64,000 bases of DNA from Tridacna crocea (GCA_943736015.1 OX031070.1:42494173-42558172), one strand, 5' to 3'. Numbered from the stretch's first letter, positions 1-11,344 are shown. The notes: generated by a model not told the origin, from the letters alone. Program-made: numbers and translations.

Positions 1-65
1 TATAAGGATGACTTTTTTGCATTTTTGTAAAATTTTCGTCCCCAAATCTGAAGGGCCACCTTTAA
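1..65 (+). repeat. Dispersed repeat truncated by the window start
   Basis: Shares ATAAGGATGA, TTTTCGTCCC and CTGAAGGGCCACCTTTAAA with 9250-9433 and, inverted, with 45590-45775, so it is the end of a dispersed element. Confidence 0.6.
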
Positions 66-407
66 AGAAAAATAACAGTTCAACCTTCAACACATTTCAA
101 CATATGGAAAAGAGACAGCAATAGCACTTAAATCCACAGCATTGCTTGTTTGTCTATATCTTATTGTAACTTTGTTGTTTTCATGTCAGAGTTTAACAAC
201 ATTCCAAAGAAGGTGTTGTAGGGATGTGTATATTTAGTTGGCTGATTCTGCCCATCCACCATGGAGCGTCAGCGCCCTTCATTTGCCCACTGAAAAATGC
301 TCCCTTCAAGGTTGTATGTGTCAGTGTCTGCCCTGCTGTCTGCAACAAAAAAAAAAAAATCAGAAAAAAAAAAGATTTCAGTAGTCTTTAAATTGATATC
401 TGCCTGG

Positions 408-617
408 TTAACCCTTTTATAAAACAATCCTAGGATTTCACTACCCAGAGAAAGAAGCCTTCTGAAAACATTGCGGGAAAAGGAGAACATTTTCCCAGAG
501 TGCTTTCTACCCTTACCAAATTTTCAAAGTTTCAATTTTTGAGTCGGATTAATTTTGACATCTGCGAATGCTTCCAATTTGGACTAGTTAGTCTAAAATT
601 GTATTGTTTGATAAAGT
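408..617 (+). mobile_element. Hairpin MITE, damaged palindrome
   Basis: Starts TTAACCCTTTT and keeps the conserved GCGAATGCTT/CAATTTGGAC distal block, but most of the central hairpin is lost. Confidence 0.6.
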
Positions 618-747
618 CAGCTCTGAGGAAAACAGTTCTCAAAAACAATGCCTGAAAAAGAGAGAATTCCGTTAACCAGAACTTACTCCCTCTGCAACAT
701 TTTCTATCCTTTCAGGGATAACAGCCATCATTCTAGCCATATTTGAC

Positions 748-972
748 TCTTTACCATACAACAAAATTTTGGACTGGTCCAAATTGAAAGCATTTGCTTG
801 CAGACAAAATAAATGTTACTCAAAAATAGAAATTTGATTTTGGAAGGTTAGAAAACATTGTGGGAAAAGGAGAAAATGCTGGTTACCAGCATTTCTCCTT
901 TCCCCACAATGTTTTCAAAAGGCTTCTATCTCAGGGTCGTAAAAAACCAGGGATTGTTTGGTAAAGAGTTAA
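748..972 (-). mobile_element. Hairpin MITE, complete
   Basis: Full palindrome with GGTTACC apex; ends GTTTGGTAAAGAGTTAA. The right arm uses CCCCACAA instead of CCCACAA. Confidence 0.8.
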
Positions 973-1186
973 ATTGCCTTCTGCAAATGCTTTTAAATTC
1001 GACTGCTTTATAACATTGCTGGCTGATACCGGATCAACCCTTGAACACACAATGACAATATCTGATCCCTACCTCAACCATTTAAGATTGATGGCAGGAC
1101 ATAATACAGGCATGGTATCTAGGCAAGGGGCTGGCAACGGAAAATTGGGAATATCTGTCCCTTTTACCAACTTGCATGTGTTAAAA

Positions 1187-1392
1187 TTAACCCTTTACTC
1201 CATAGATACTCATTTCTACACATTGCTTGCAGAAGCCTTTGGAAAACATTGTGGCAAAAGGTGAAATTGCTTGTGATGAGCAATTTCACCTTTTGCCACA
1301 ATGTTTTCTACACTATCAAAAGGCTTCATCCTTGCTGTTAATTAGGGTCAATTAGAGATACCATAGAAATGCCTTATGGGGTAAAAAGTTAA
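1187..1392 (+). mobile_element. Hairpin MITE, subfamily B
   Basis: Ends CTTTACTCCATAGATACTC and CCTTATGGGGTAAA; core is GGTGAAATTGCTTGTGA. Same overall plan as the main family with different arms. Confidence 0.8.
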
Positions 1393-1503
1393 GTAGGCCA
1401 GCTGTCAAGGAATTTTCTGACATAAAATTACAGATTTAAAAAAAAAAAATCCTTTTCGGGATGACTTGCCATTTGTAAGAAAAGCCATGGAATGGTTCGT
1501 CCA

Positions 1504-1866
1504 CATCCTCGGATACCCCAGGGTCTCCCTATTTGCTACGCTACATCGACCCTGGGACAATTGACTAATAAAACTTTGAATCAGCCGCCGAAAATCGATA
1601 CGAAACGTCATACCGTACAGTCCACTCGCCCATCACAAAATGATGATAGAACCAATGAAAAGCCAGCATTCGGCCAGCGGTAAAGCGAGCCGCCGAAAAT
1701 CGATACGAAACGTCATAGCGTACAGTACACTCGCCCATCACAAAATGATGATGGAACCAATGAAAAGCCAGCATTCGGCCAGCGGTAAAGCGAAGGAAAT
1801 TCAACTAATTGTCCCAGGGGTCGATGTTGCGTAGCAAATAGGGAGACCCCGGGGTATCCGAGGATG
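1504..1866. mobile_element. 363-bp TIR element with 9-bp target duplication
   Basis: Inverted repeats over at least 60 bp start CATCCTCGGATACCCC at both ends. GTTCGTCCA is duplicated exactly on both flanks (1495-1503 and 1867-1875). The interior is a tandem pair of about 108-bp units. A 9-bp duplication with long inverted repeats suits Mutator-like (MULE) elements; there is no transposase. Confidence 0.8.
1583..1794. repeat. Tandem pair of ~108-bp units inside the 1504-1866 element
   Basis: Two near-identical copies beginning at AGCCGCCGAAAATCGATACG and ending GGCCAGCGGTAAAGCGA, about 1583-1687 and 1689-1794. Confidence 0.8.
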
Positions 1867-2144
1867 GTTCGTCCAAGTTTCCTTTGAAAAAGCAAGTTTT
1901 GTTTCTCCACATTTCAAATTTACCTACTAAAACAGAAGCTAGACCACTGTGTACACTCACAGCATCAATGACTAGCATTGTCTTTCTGTACGTAGTGTTT
2001 TGGCTAAAAAACGGCCTTGCTGGTATCAAGTTTGGTCAATACATTTTTCTGAATGCTGGAGAAATCATCCCCTGGAGAAGTCGTCCCCTCGAGAAATCAT
2101 CCCCAAACTGCTTAGGGACGATTTCTCCAGAGAATTTGTCCCAC

Positions 2145-2345
2145 AGAAGAGCCAGGAAGGGCAAGGAAGTGTATTTTCGGATTACATATAGAATTAATAT
2201 CTTTAAAAGAGAATATGGTCAAATACTTTTGTTAGTTACTTCTAGAAAAATCTTATGTATCATGTGATGTCCATAAATATATCTAAAAACGACAAAATAA
2301 TAGTACTTCGTAATCAGAAAATACGCTTCCTGGCTCTTCCCGTGA
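2145..2345. repeat. Inverted-repeat insertion within the left foldback arm
   Basis: AGAGCCAGGAAG near 2147 and CTTCCTGGCTCTT near 2328 with adjoining GTATTTTC/GAAAATAC form an inverted pair. The extra ~200 bp separates the left outer and inner arms; the right side has only about 50 bp there. Confidence 0.55.
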
Positions 2346-2616
2346 CGACAGCGAAAGGCCTCCTGGATGGATAGAAATTTTCAAAAAAAAATGTATAACA
2401 TGACAGGGTATCAGGAGAACTCGTATCCTGGAGAACTCGTACCCTAGAGAACTCGTACCCCAATCTTAAGGGTACGAGTTCTCCAGAGAAGTCGTACCCT
2501 GGGTACGAGTTGTCTGGAGAACTCGTACCCCAGATATATTTTTGGGGATAAAATTGTATATATCATTCAGATTTTGGTGAATTGATGATTCTCATTTTAT
2601 TTCTTGTGAAATTAAG

Positions 2617-2845
2617 TTAACCCTTTACCACACAAGAAAATTTTAGACTGGTCCAAATTGAAAGCATTTGCAGACAACAAAATAAAGGTGAGCGAAAAAT
2701 CGAAATTTGGTATGGAAAGGATAGAAAACACTGTGGGAAAAGGAGAAAATGCTGGTAACCAGCATTTTCTCCTTTTCCCACAGTGTTTTCAAAAGGCTTC
2801 TTTCTCAGGGTCGTTAAAAGTCGGGACTGTGTGGTTAAGAGTTAA
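2617..2845 (-). mobile_element. Hairpin MITE, complete, inside the foldback
   Basis: TTAACCCTTTACCACAC start. The apex here is GGTAACC although the flanks are in minus order, so the hairpin may have been inverted or converted. Confidence 0.8.
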
Positions 2846-3379
2846 TCAATAATCAAGCATTGGTAACGGGCATTTGTAGTAAAATATCAGTTTTTTTACC
2901 GGATGTTTCATGGATAAAAATGAAGTACGGTAAATGGTTAGGTAAATTCAAGAAAGATGAAATTAGCAGTTATATCTACATACTCTGGATTCATCTAATA
3001 ATTCGAAGATAGGTTTTTTTTTTTTTTTTAAGGTTGTTTAGATATTTTTAGGTTCGTTAATGGAGTATGTCAATTTTTTTTAAAGTAGTGAAAGGTGTCT
3101 GGTACAATGAAGTCACATATCAGGTGTGATTAACATGACTATGCACACTTCCATTTACCAGCATTTAAACCTGTATAGTTTTTCACAAGGACTCTTAACA
3201 CTTTACCGATCAATCGCGTGGTTTTACGAGGAATAAGACTTATATAAACACTGTTGGAAATGGATAAAACTATTATAACCGGTTCTTTATTACGTAACAT
3301 TAAAAGAAGAAATGTACATGTAGCTCTTTGAATCTTGATGGATCCAAATAGTGCTGAGTTGCTCAATACCACCCTGTGG

Positions 3380-3780
3380 GAGATATAGCTTTTGAAAATG
3401 TTGTTGGAAAAAAGGAGGAGGGTGCTTATATAACCAGTATTTTCTCATTTTTCGGCAATTCTTTTCCATCCTTTCAGTCCGATAAATAAATACGTCTGTT
3501 CCAAATATGATTTTTTTTTTTGTAACCAGATATATACAATATTTTGAAGAGACTATGAGTTCACAAATAGCAATATTTGCATTTTCTCTCGCTTTCTCTC
3601 TCTCATTTTCATTACACAGTCTTCTTCTATGTTTTCCGAGACGTTTACTTCACGGTCTCGAGTTTAAACAACACAGAAGAAGTAACCATTGTGGAAAAAG
3701 GTGCAAAATAAAAAAAAAAAAAAGAACATGGTCTTCTTTTTCCACGTGTTTTCTCACTTTTTCAAACAATTTTTAAAGCT
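3380..3780. repeat. Two very degenerate hairpin MITE remnants
   Basis: Weak TTTTGAAAATGTTGTTGGAAAA-type arms at about 3390-3510 and a second at 3665-3760 with poly-A/poly-T interruptions. The rest of 2850-4580 is A/T-rich with nothing recognisable. Confidence 0.35.
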
Positions 3781-5418
3781 TCTTCAGACGGCTTATATGA
3801 AATTTTCGACTTACACGCGATTCTACGGAGGCATTTTTGTATTCCTGAAACATTGCGGACAAATTATATCACTGACTTTTCCAACCATTATCCTACGTGC
3901 TTAACTCTTTTGGCGCCAAAAGTATACAGGGGACTTCATCGACGATTCACTAAAATTCAGAAAATATTTTTTCTGAAAGGTTTGGCTGAGAATCTTGATG
4001 GTGTAAATCCTAGCTCAGACTGCATTTTTTGCATATTGATCTGGTTCTTTACCATCTGGTTCAATTTTATCGTTAAATGAATTAAGGGTTCAATTTGAAT
4101 ATTGCAATTATGTAACAGTAATTTGGTCATTATCACACCTTTCATCCTCTCTTTGTTCAGGAAATTTGCCTGTTCACCAGGTGTGAAAATTTGATTAATT
4201 CTGTGTTCACTTCATAAACTCCTTCCATTCAACAAATATCTAATCCAATTAAATACTGACTCCTTGACTGTTCTTACACAAAACAGCATCAAACATCAAT
4301 TCAAAACTTGAATGCAAGTGAAGGCCGTTCGAAGAATTGAATAGAGCAAAAATTAATTCTACCAATGATTTTTCAGTTGAATACAATTTATTTATCCCAA
4401 ATGTTTTCCTTATGATTTTTACATCAAATACAACATACACTGCAGGAGAAAACACACATATTTCTGTATTTCATTTATCTTTCCAACACATGTGCAAGAA
4501 AAAAAATCATCAAATCTACATCACAATAACGGCGTAAAAATAAAAGTTGACAGCATGCTGGTAAACTAACATTATATTTATGAGGAGGGGTACGAGTTCT
4601 CCAGAGAACTCGTACCCAGGGTACGACTTCTCTGGAGAACTCGTACCCTTAAGATTGGGGTACGAGTTCTCCAAGGTACGAGTTCTCCAGGGTGCGAGTT
4701 CTCTAGCAACCCATGACAGACATCTCCGGTTAAAAGGTGTCTACTGGGGACGATTTATCCAAAATTTAAATCAGGGAACGATTTCTCCAGAGAAATCATC
4801 CTCAGGGGACGAATTTTCCAGATAACTCGTTCCCAAGCAGTTTAGGGACGATTTCTCCAAGGGACGATTTCTCCTGACACCATTTCTCAACTTTGCCTTT
4901 GGCTGCTGCATGTTCAAAGAAAAGACTCGACGAGAAATACGCAAAAAATATACCTTTATATGCAGGAGCTATCAAGCGCTATGAGTTACGATTTTAATTA
5001 TGAAAACGATCACTCGCCAAATAAACTAAATTCATAGTGAATCGCTATTCGTGCCGGATGGCAACTTCATTTCCATTCCCGTAAATAAATTAAATTCAAT
5101 AGCTTAATTTCGATTGGTGGACTACGGACGTGTGTAATTTGGATTGACCAATCAGAAACAAGAAGAGATAAACGTTTCAAATTGTGATCGATTAATGGTC
5201 TAAGGGAGAAAACTCGTACTAATTTTCGTCTTTATGTCATACAGAGTTGTCTCCCATATTGCGGAACGGTATAAGACCGCAAACGAATGAAATGGGTAAC
5301 GTAATTGTATTTTGTAAAAAAAAAACAGATCGAAATGAGAGAGACTTTTCGTGATTATGAAGAATACTCACATATTATAACAATCAAATATATTTAAGCC
5401 GCGCTCTGGCTAAGAGGG

Positions 5419-5437
5419 GTGGGGGGGGGGGGGGGGG
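5419..5437 (+). repeat. Poly-G tract
   Basis: Run of G interrupted once, directly before the TTAA of a hairpin MITE; likely to be miscalled in assemblies. Confidence 0.85.
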
Positions 5438-5438
5438 C

Positions 5439-5667
5439 TTAACTCATTACCAAACGACAGTATTTTAGGCTTGCCCAAATTGAAAGCATTTGCAGACGAC
5501 AAAATAAAAGTGACTGAAAATTTGAAATTTGTTTTGTGAAGAGTAGAAAACATTGTGGGAAAAGGAGAAAATGCTGGTTACCAGCATTTTCTCCTTTTCC
5601 CACAATGTTTTCTAAAGGCTTCTTTCTCAGGGTCGTCAAAAGTAGGGATTGTGTGGTTATGGGTTAA
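5439..5667 (-). mobile_element. Hairpin MITE, complete
   Basis: Starts TTAACTCATTACCAAACGAC, ends GTGTGGTTATGGGTTAA; palindrome intact. Confidence 0.82.
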
Positions 5668-5754
5668 TGCATTTCTGTTGTGCAAGATTCTAGCTCAAGT
5701 CATGCCATAATTATGAGTCTATAGAAGCTACTTATTTTAGTAACCAACTTAATC

Positions 5755-5905
5755 ATGAGATAGACTGGTCCTGTGACAAAAAGAAAATTGACCAATATCG
5801 AAAAGTTCCAGCCAAGGGCGGACTGCGCAAGCTGGCCGGGGTCGATATTTTTTGCAGATGCATTAAACCCCCTTTTCACAGAGCACAGGTCATTTTGTTC
5901 ATTTT
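5755..5905 (+). repeat. Dispersed repeat end, empty PIF-like target site
   Basis: Shares GCAGATGCATTA and AACCCCCTTTTCACAGAGCA with 29010-29517, which has a 364-bp MITE inserted at the same TTA; here the site is unoccupied. Confidence 0.6.
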
Positions 5906-6074
5906 TGTTCGTTTTCTGTAAAAAAAAATCGACAATTTGATTTTATCGGAAATAAGTTAATAATTAGGTGCTGAATATCTAAATCAATTTCTTATTCTAA
6001 CATACAGTTCTGACTTTTATAAACGCGAGAATAAATAGAACACCATGGCCAAGTAAATTAGATTTAGGACACTT

Positions 6075-6302
6075 TTAACCCTTTCCCAAACAATCCCTGG
6101 TTTTTACGGGTCTGGAAAAGTAACCTTGAAAACCTTTTGGGAAAAGGAGAAAATGCTCGTAACCAGCATTTTCTCCTTTTCCCACAGTGCTTTCTGCCCT
6201 ATCACAGACACCAATCATCTTTTCAGCAAGAGTTGAATTGTCGTCTGCAAATGCTTTCCATTTGGTCTAGTCCAAAAGTTTGTCATTTGGGAAAGGGCTA
6301 AC
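6075..6302 (+). mobile_element. Hairpin MITE, subfamily C
   Basis: Ends CCCTTTCCCAAACAATCC and TTTGGGAAAGGG; palindrome reads CTCGTAACCAGC, one arm mismatch at the apex. Confidence 0.8.
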
Positions 6303-7079
6303 TCGTGGAATTCGTTTTTTTTTTTTTTCAAAGCGATAGTATGACAACACAGCTCTAATTTGACTTTTGGATCTCGACTAAACTGTCGATTATGCTGAAG
6401 ACTAAAGTGAACGAAATTTCACGGAAAATGTATAACATTAACATGTTAACAAATTTTAGGAAAAGTAATTCTGCGAGGGTAAGTGTCATCTTGGAGGACC
6501 TGGGTTAGACCTTGGATTCACAGGAGTTCCCTTAGGCAAGGACAATCTAGAGCACTGGTACTGGTGAAACCGAGTTTATACATTAGTATGATATCTATCA
6601 CCATGTCATGATCGAAAACAAAAGAAATTAAAAGCGGCGTAAAAAACAATTATCAATAAATGTAATGATATACATGGGAGAATACCTCTCAAATAGATAA
6701 GAGAAATTTTATCTTTACATGCATATTCTTCTATAAATTTTACATAATTATATCTTCAGAACAATACACATAACTGATCTTATCGTGAAAATACACATTC
6801 TCTTCATATCAGCCTTAAAGAATCGTTTTTATTCCGATCGTCCTTACAGCCGTTACCCATATACGTGATTTATTCGTTTGCGGTTTTATGCCGTCCATTT
6901 ACTATAAGGGAGACAACTCTGTTAGGCTTAAGAATACAATCAAAGTACGAGTTTTCTCCCTTAGACCATAAAAAGTTCGTAATTTCAGTCGCCTGATTTT
7001 CTTGTTTCTGATTGGTCAACGAGTTACACACCTCCGTTTTGCACCAATCAAAACGATAAGAGTTTCAATTAGATTTTTA

Positions 7080-7590
7080 ATCCGGGTCAGGAAACGAAAT
7101 GGCCGGTGTATGAATGGTGTTTTCGTTAGTTCGAAGGGTTTTTAGCTAATTAAATCATAATTGGTAGCACTTGGTGACATTTGTGCAGGAGATTGAGAGG
7201 AAAAAGGTGTCGTTTTAATCACAAGTTGCTCTTACTGTGCATTTTCCTGTTATTGTTATTTTAAATTTGCGGACCAAGGAAGGTTCGGTCCTTTGCCGAC
7301 TGCTGATTTTTGAGAAGAATCGGCCCAAAATTTTGAGAAGATTCGGCCGAATTGTTGAGAAGATTTGGCTCACGTTTTTGTATAGCGAACTATCTAATGG
7401 AATAGAATTCCTTTTTGAAACTTCATAGTAACCAGTCTTCAGTCTAAAGGGTTGCTCCAATGTTATTTTTGTGACTGGATCTCTCCGCATCCTTTCACAT
7501 CAGTACAGATAACTGTCCCCAAACGACCTTCCCCAAAGACGATGTTACTTTTTTATTGGCCACCTCTGGGTACAGAGACGATCTAGACAA
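7080..7590. other. No recognisable feature
   Basis: Frames here are open by chance only; no repeat match in the window and no splice-bounded coding stretch that I could support. Confidence 0.5.
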
Positions 7591-7596
7591 AACCAG

Positions 7597-7826
7597 TTCA
7601 ACTCTTTACCACACGAGAAAAATTTAGACTGGTCCAAATTGAAAGCATCTGCAGACGACAAAATAAAGGTGACTGAAAAATGGAAATTTGTTCTGGGAAG
7701 GGTAGAAAACACTGTGGGAAAAGGAGAAAATGCTGGTTACCAGCATTTTCTCCTTTTCCCATAGTGTTTTCAAAAGACTTCTTTCTCAGGGGCATCAAAA
7801 GTAGGGATAGTGTGGTAATGGGTTAA
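7597..7826 (-). mobile_element. Hairpin MITE, complete
   Basis: Begins TTCAACTCTTTACCACAC, where the outer TTAA has mutated to TTCA, and ends GTGGTAATGGGTTAA. Confidence 0.8.
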
Positions 7827-8052
7827 GTTTTGTGCGCAAGTTTGAACTCATAATTTCGTAAATAGAGCACAAAACTAGGATTTAAACATACCTGTTGCTT
7901 CTGTATTTAATAATCCTTCCTTTGAAATAAAAAGAAATATTTTTCGATTTTTCGAGATCCGGGTTTGGGGTAAGTAACCACAAGCTTTCGAAGACCTTCT
8001 TCGGGAGGGTGACTTATATTTCGATAACAGACGAGTTGGTTAGCATTATTAG

Positions 8053-8197
8053 TTGTACGGTCAGGTGCCAGGGGACTTGAAAACTTGTTCACACCTGTGG
8101 TGAATTATGTCGCCCCAAGCCGAAGGGGAGGTGGCAACATGATTCAACACAGCTGTGAACAACTTTCCAATTCCCCTGCCACCTGACTGTACATAAA
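8053..8197. repeat. ~145-bp foldback
   Basis: GTACGGTCAGGTGCCAGGGG at the left and CCCCTGCCACCTGACTGTAC at the right, with GTTCACACCTGTGG and ACAGCTGTGAAC nested inside. Confidence 0.75.
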
Positions 8198-8199
8198 TT

Positions 8200-8549
8200 T
8201 ATTATACTGCAAAGTTTTACCCTTTCAAAGCGTGTTAAGTGAAATTTTCCTGTATCAAAATCTTACGAACCGAGTATGCTGACGAAATTCCCTTCTGAGT
8301 GCCCCAATTAAAAAAAAACTGACGTCACTGGAAACTGACATCAAATAAAACGTGCAGTTTGGCGTGTAAATGTGCGTTCTGGTGATCGATTGACGCCACC
8401 ACTTTGGATGTTGCATGTGTAGTGATGTTTACAGGGCACTCAAAAGGAAAACTGGCTTTGCCTGGTTTTTTAGCCAGGGAACATGATATGTAAGTTCCCA
8501 GCATGTTAACCAATCAGATCACGAGAAATTTCTTTGCAGTATAATAAAA
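8200..8549. repeat. Possible ~350-bp MITE with short TIRs
   Basis: TTATTATACTGCAAAG near the left edge is repeated inverted as CTTTGCAGTATAATAA near the right edge. The interior is unique in this window. Confidence 0.5.
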
Positions 8550-8712
8550 AACTTTCTAACAGTGCATGATTCAACATCCTTTGAAGACGTCATTGCGCAA
8601 ATTCCCCAGCACTGATGGGACAGAAGCCACATTTTATAACCATACTGAAGTGCTACAGCGATCATGTTTTATAAAAATGTTTACATCTGAAAAACTATCA
8701 TGATGTTATTTA

Positions 8713-8893
8713 TCCCTTTACACTGGTCCAAATTGAAAGCATTTGTAGACGACAAAATAAACATAACTCAAAAATTGAAATTTGTTTGCAGTAGGATAGA
8801 GCACATTATGGGAAAAGGAGAAAATGCTGGTTAACAGCATTTCCTCCTTTTCCCCCTTCATTTTCAAATGGCTTCTATCTCAGGGTCTTAAAG
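8713..8893 (-). mobile_element. Hairpin MITE, distal end missing
   Basis: Recognisable ACTGGTCCAAATTGAAAGCA block and palindrome with TTCCTCC arm errors; stops after TCAGGGTCTTAAA. Confidence 0.65.
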
Positions 8894-9249
8894 GTGGGTA
8901 TTTAGAATTTTTACACCTCAACAAATTAAAAAACATATATATCACTAAAATTTATATGAAAAAATAATACAAATCATCAATAAGTAAGACTTATAAAATT
9001 ACAAAAAAAAAAAATTTGATGGTGTTCCCTTAAAAGGCTACGTAGCCTGTTAAGCTATTTTTAGATTTCCCGCCAAAAATCAATAAAGCATTTTGGGAAT
9101 GTCAAGTCACTGGCACATGACTTATAACGCTTAAATTCCATTACATAACAAACATGTAATAATTATTTTCCATAATTTCTTCTTCGGACCCTATATTTGA
9201 AACTTTATCTGTGTATTCCTGTATATAAATGAGCGAATTGATCATCTAA

Positions 9250-9433
9250 AAATAGAACGTGTCTCCCGTTGGTGTCAACCTGGGCCGTAGTAAATCTCTA
9301 ATTTCTCGTGCTGTCGGGTGGTTTTCGACTACTGGGGTTTTATGAAGGCAAATTAAAAGGCTTGGGGAGTATAAGGATGATCTTTTTACATCTTTTTAAA
9401 ATTTTCGTCCCAAGATCTGAAGGGCCACCTTTA
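9250..9433 (+). repeat. Dispersed repeat (second copy inverted at 45590)
   Basis: AAATAGAA..GGTTTTCGACTACTGGGGTTTT..ATAAGGATGATCTTTTT..GGGCCACCTTTAAA is found in inverted order at 45590-45775 and in part at 1-65. Confidence 0.65.
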
Positions 9434-9602
9434 AAAACCAGGGATTGTTTGGTAAATTGTTAATCGCCTTGCACCATTTTTGACACAATTATGAATGTTA
9501 ATTTTACGTAAATAGTTTGTTTCAAATCATGCGAAAATTGAAGCCTGGCAATACGCAAGATATGGGTTGCTATGGTAACGCATATTTTTCGATTGAAACG
9601 CA

Positions 9603-9791
9603 TTAACCTTTTACCAGACGACAAAATTTCAGCCTTGTCCAAATTTAAAGCATTTCCAGACAACAATTTCAATGTGGCTCAAATGATGCTAATTTTCTTT
9701 GATATTAGGGTAGAAAAGACTGTGGAAACAATGTTTTCAAAAGGCTTCTTTTCGAGGGTCATTAAAGTCAGCATTGTGCAGTAAAGAGTTA
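9603..9791 (-). mobile_element. Hairpin MITE, collapsed palindrome
   Basis: Flanks are intact but the centre is reduced to ACTGTGGAAACAATGTTTTC, a deletion between the two arms. Confidence 0.7.
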
Positions 9792-9959
9792 TAAGTGCAA
9801 AAATCAAGTTTAGGATACGTTCATGCTATTACAGGCAAATTTTAAGTATCAAGAAACATGATTTCAATAACAATATACCATGAATTTATCGAACAGCCCT
9901 CATACAGTACAAGTAATGTTGGTTTTTATTTGTTTGAATGGTGTTTTACGCTGCTTTCA

Positions 9960-10145
9960 ACATTATTTTAGTTGTATCACTGCCACATCCCACAAAAACA
10001 TGTTTTCCTAGGTTTCACTAGAGGCTGGACTCTGAAGTGTCTTTCCCAAGGACACACCTGTAAAAAGCCAGTGGAGCCAGTGCGGCTCGAACCCGGGGCC
10101 TTCAAGTCACAAGTCCTACACTTTACCACTGAGCTACACAGGGCT
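9960..10145 (-). repeat. tRNA-derived SINE (family 1)
   Basis: Minus strand TGTAGCTCAGTGGTAAAG (A box) and GGGTTCGAGCC (B box) with a tRNA-like spacing. No clean cloverleaf end, so a SINE rather than a tRNA gene. Confidence 0.7.
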
Positions 10146-10186
10146 CTTAATGGATAATACACAAGAAAAAGAAATCTGAAATCAGT

Positions 10187-10548
10187 TAACGCAATACCAA
10201 ATGACAATAGTTTGCGCTTGTCCAAATTGAAAACATTTGCAGATGACCCAATAAAAGTGACTGAAAATTTGAAATTTATTTTTTGTAAAGCGTAGAAAAC
10301 ATTGTGGAAAAAGGAGAAAATGCTGGTTACCAGCATTTTCTCCTTTTCCCACAATGTTTTCTAACAACTTCTTGCAGATGATAAAATAAAAGTGATTGAA
10401 AATTTGAAACTTGCTTTGTGAAGAGTAGAAAACATTATGGTAAAAGGAGAAAATGCAGGTTACCAGCATTTTCTTCTTTTCACACAACGTTTTTTAACAG
10501 TTTCTTTCTCAGGGTCGTCAAAAGTAGGGATTGTGTGGAAATGGGTTA
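10187..10548 (-). mobile_element. Hairpin MITE with duplicated core
   Basis: Two palindromic cores in tandem (about 10291-10362 and 10430-10497) between one left end and one right end; the repeated piece starts at GCAGATGA and covers roughly 140 bp. Confidence 0.75.
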
Positions 10549-10559
10549 GAATATAACAC

Positions 10560-11015
10560 AAAAAAAGACTGAAAGTTTTAAGTGTATTTAATTAGACCTG
10601 AATGTAGTGCCAAACATCCTCCCTACAAAAAAAATAAACAATGAAAGATAAATAGCACAACAGGTTAGAATGCCTCAGTTTATCACACACAATTCATAAT
10701 TATCTACAGATACTTCGAGAGAAAAGGACCATGACATAGAGTGTACAAAAGAGTATGGGTTACTCAAAAAAATACTCTCATTTTTAACCGACAAAAAAAC
10801 CCTGAAAAAATATGGTTGTAAGTAGAGATCTTTTTGTGCACTTCTTCCTAATTGAAACATTTTGCACCTAATGAATCAAAAAAGAAAACAGAAAAAAATA
10901 ACTAAATTATAATTATGATTCATATTTAAAGTCAATATTACAATTATGTATTAATATAATTATAGTCAATATTTACATCTCAATTCATTTGATGATATGA
11001 ACATTGTCATAAAAA
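10560..11015. other. A/T-rich stretch, nothing recognised
   Basis: No ORF of interest, no match to the repeat families described here. Confidence 0.5.
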
Positions 11016-11018
11016 AAT

Positions 11019-11140
11019 TAACCTTCTCCCACACAATGCCGACCTTAAACAACCCTAAAAGAGAAGGCTTCTGAAAACATTGTAGGTAAAGGAGAAAATG
11101 GTGGTAGGCAACATTTGCTCCATTTCCCGAATTTGTTTTC
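11019..11140 (+). mobile_element. Hairpin MITE, degenerate, 3' part lost
   Basis: TTAACCTTCTCCCACACAAT start; hairpin arms carry several mismatches. Confidence 0.55.
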
Positions 11141-11189
11141 TATCTTATTTTAATCCTGTACACATGCTATGTACTAAACATCAAGATAA

Positions 11190-11315
11190 CTTAACCCTTC
11201 AATACACAATCAAAACTTTTAAAGTCTCGAAGGAAGAAGCCTTTTGAAAAGATTGTTGTTCCCAAAATTTTCTCCTTTTCCCACAGTATTTTCTACCCTA
11301 TCGTAGACAAATTCA
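11190..11315 (+). mobile_element. Hairpin MITE, degenerate, 3' part lost
   Basis: TTAACCCTTCAATACACAAT start; left arm deleted, right arm TTTTCTCCTTTTCCCACAG kept. Confidence 0.55.
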
Positions 11316-11344
11316 GTCTTTTAAGATATGCATATGGTATCTAT

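Larger units (their letters stand above)
2058..4877. mobile_element. 2.8-kb foldback element with two-tier palindromic arms
   Basis: Outer arms (about 2058-2150 and 4757-4877) are built of GGGACGATTTCTCC-type palindromes; inner arms (2413-2530 and 4585-4705) of GGTACGAGTTCTCC-type palindromes. Left and right arms are inverted copies; the inner pair is almost identical. The interior has no long ORF and contains a hairpin MITE. Confidence 0.75.
5108..7075. mobile_element. 2-kb inverted-repeat element
   Basis: About 200-bp arms (5108-5310 and 6853-7075) match in inverted order, including GACCAATCAGAAACAAG, GGTCTAAGGGAGAAAACTCG, AGAGTTGTCTCCC and CCGCAAACGAAT. The arms have clearly diverged. No ORF; the interior holds two hairpin MITEs. 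Confidence 0.65.

Noticed and set aside
1565-1804. Overlapping ORFs with repeated FTAGRMLAFHWF peptides.
   Set aside because: They are translations of the 108-bp tandem repeat inside the 9-bp-TSD element; both strands are open for the same reason.
10060-10145. Possible tRNA gene on the minus strand.
   Set aside because: A- and B-box-like motifs are present, but acceptor-stem pairing is lacking and it sits in a longer dispersed unit, so a SINE is more likely.
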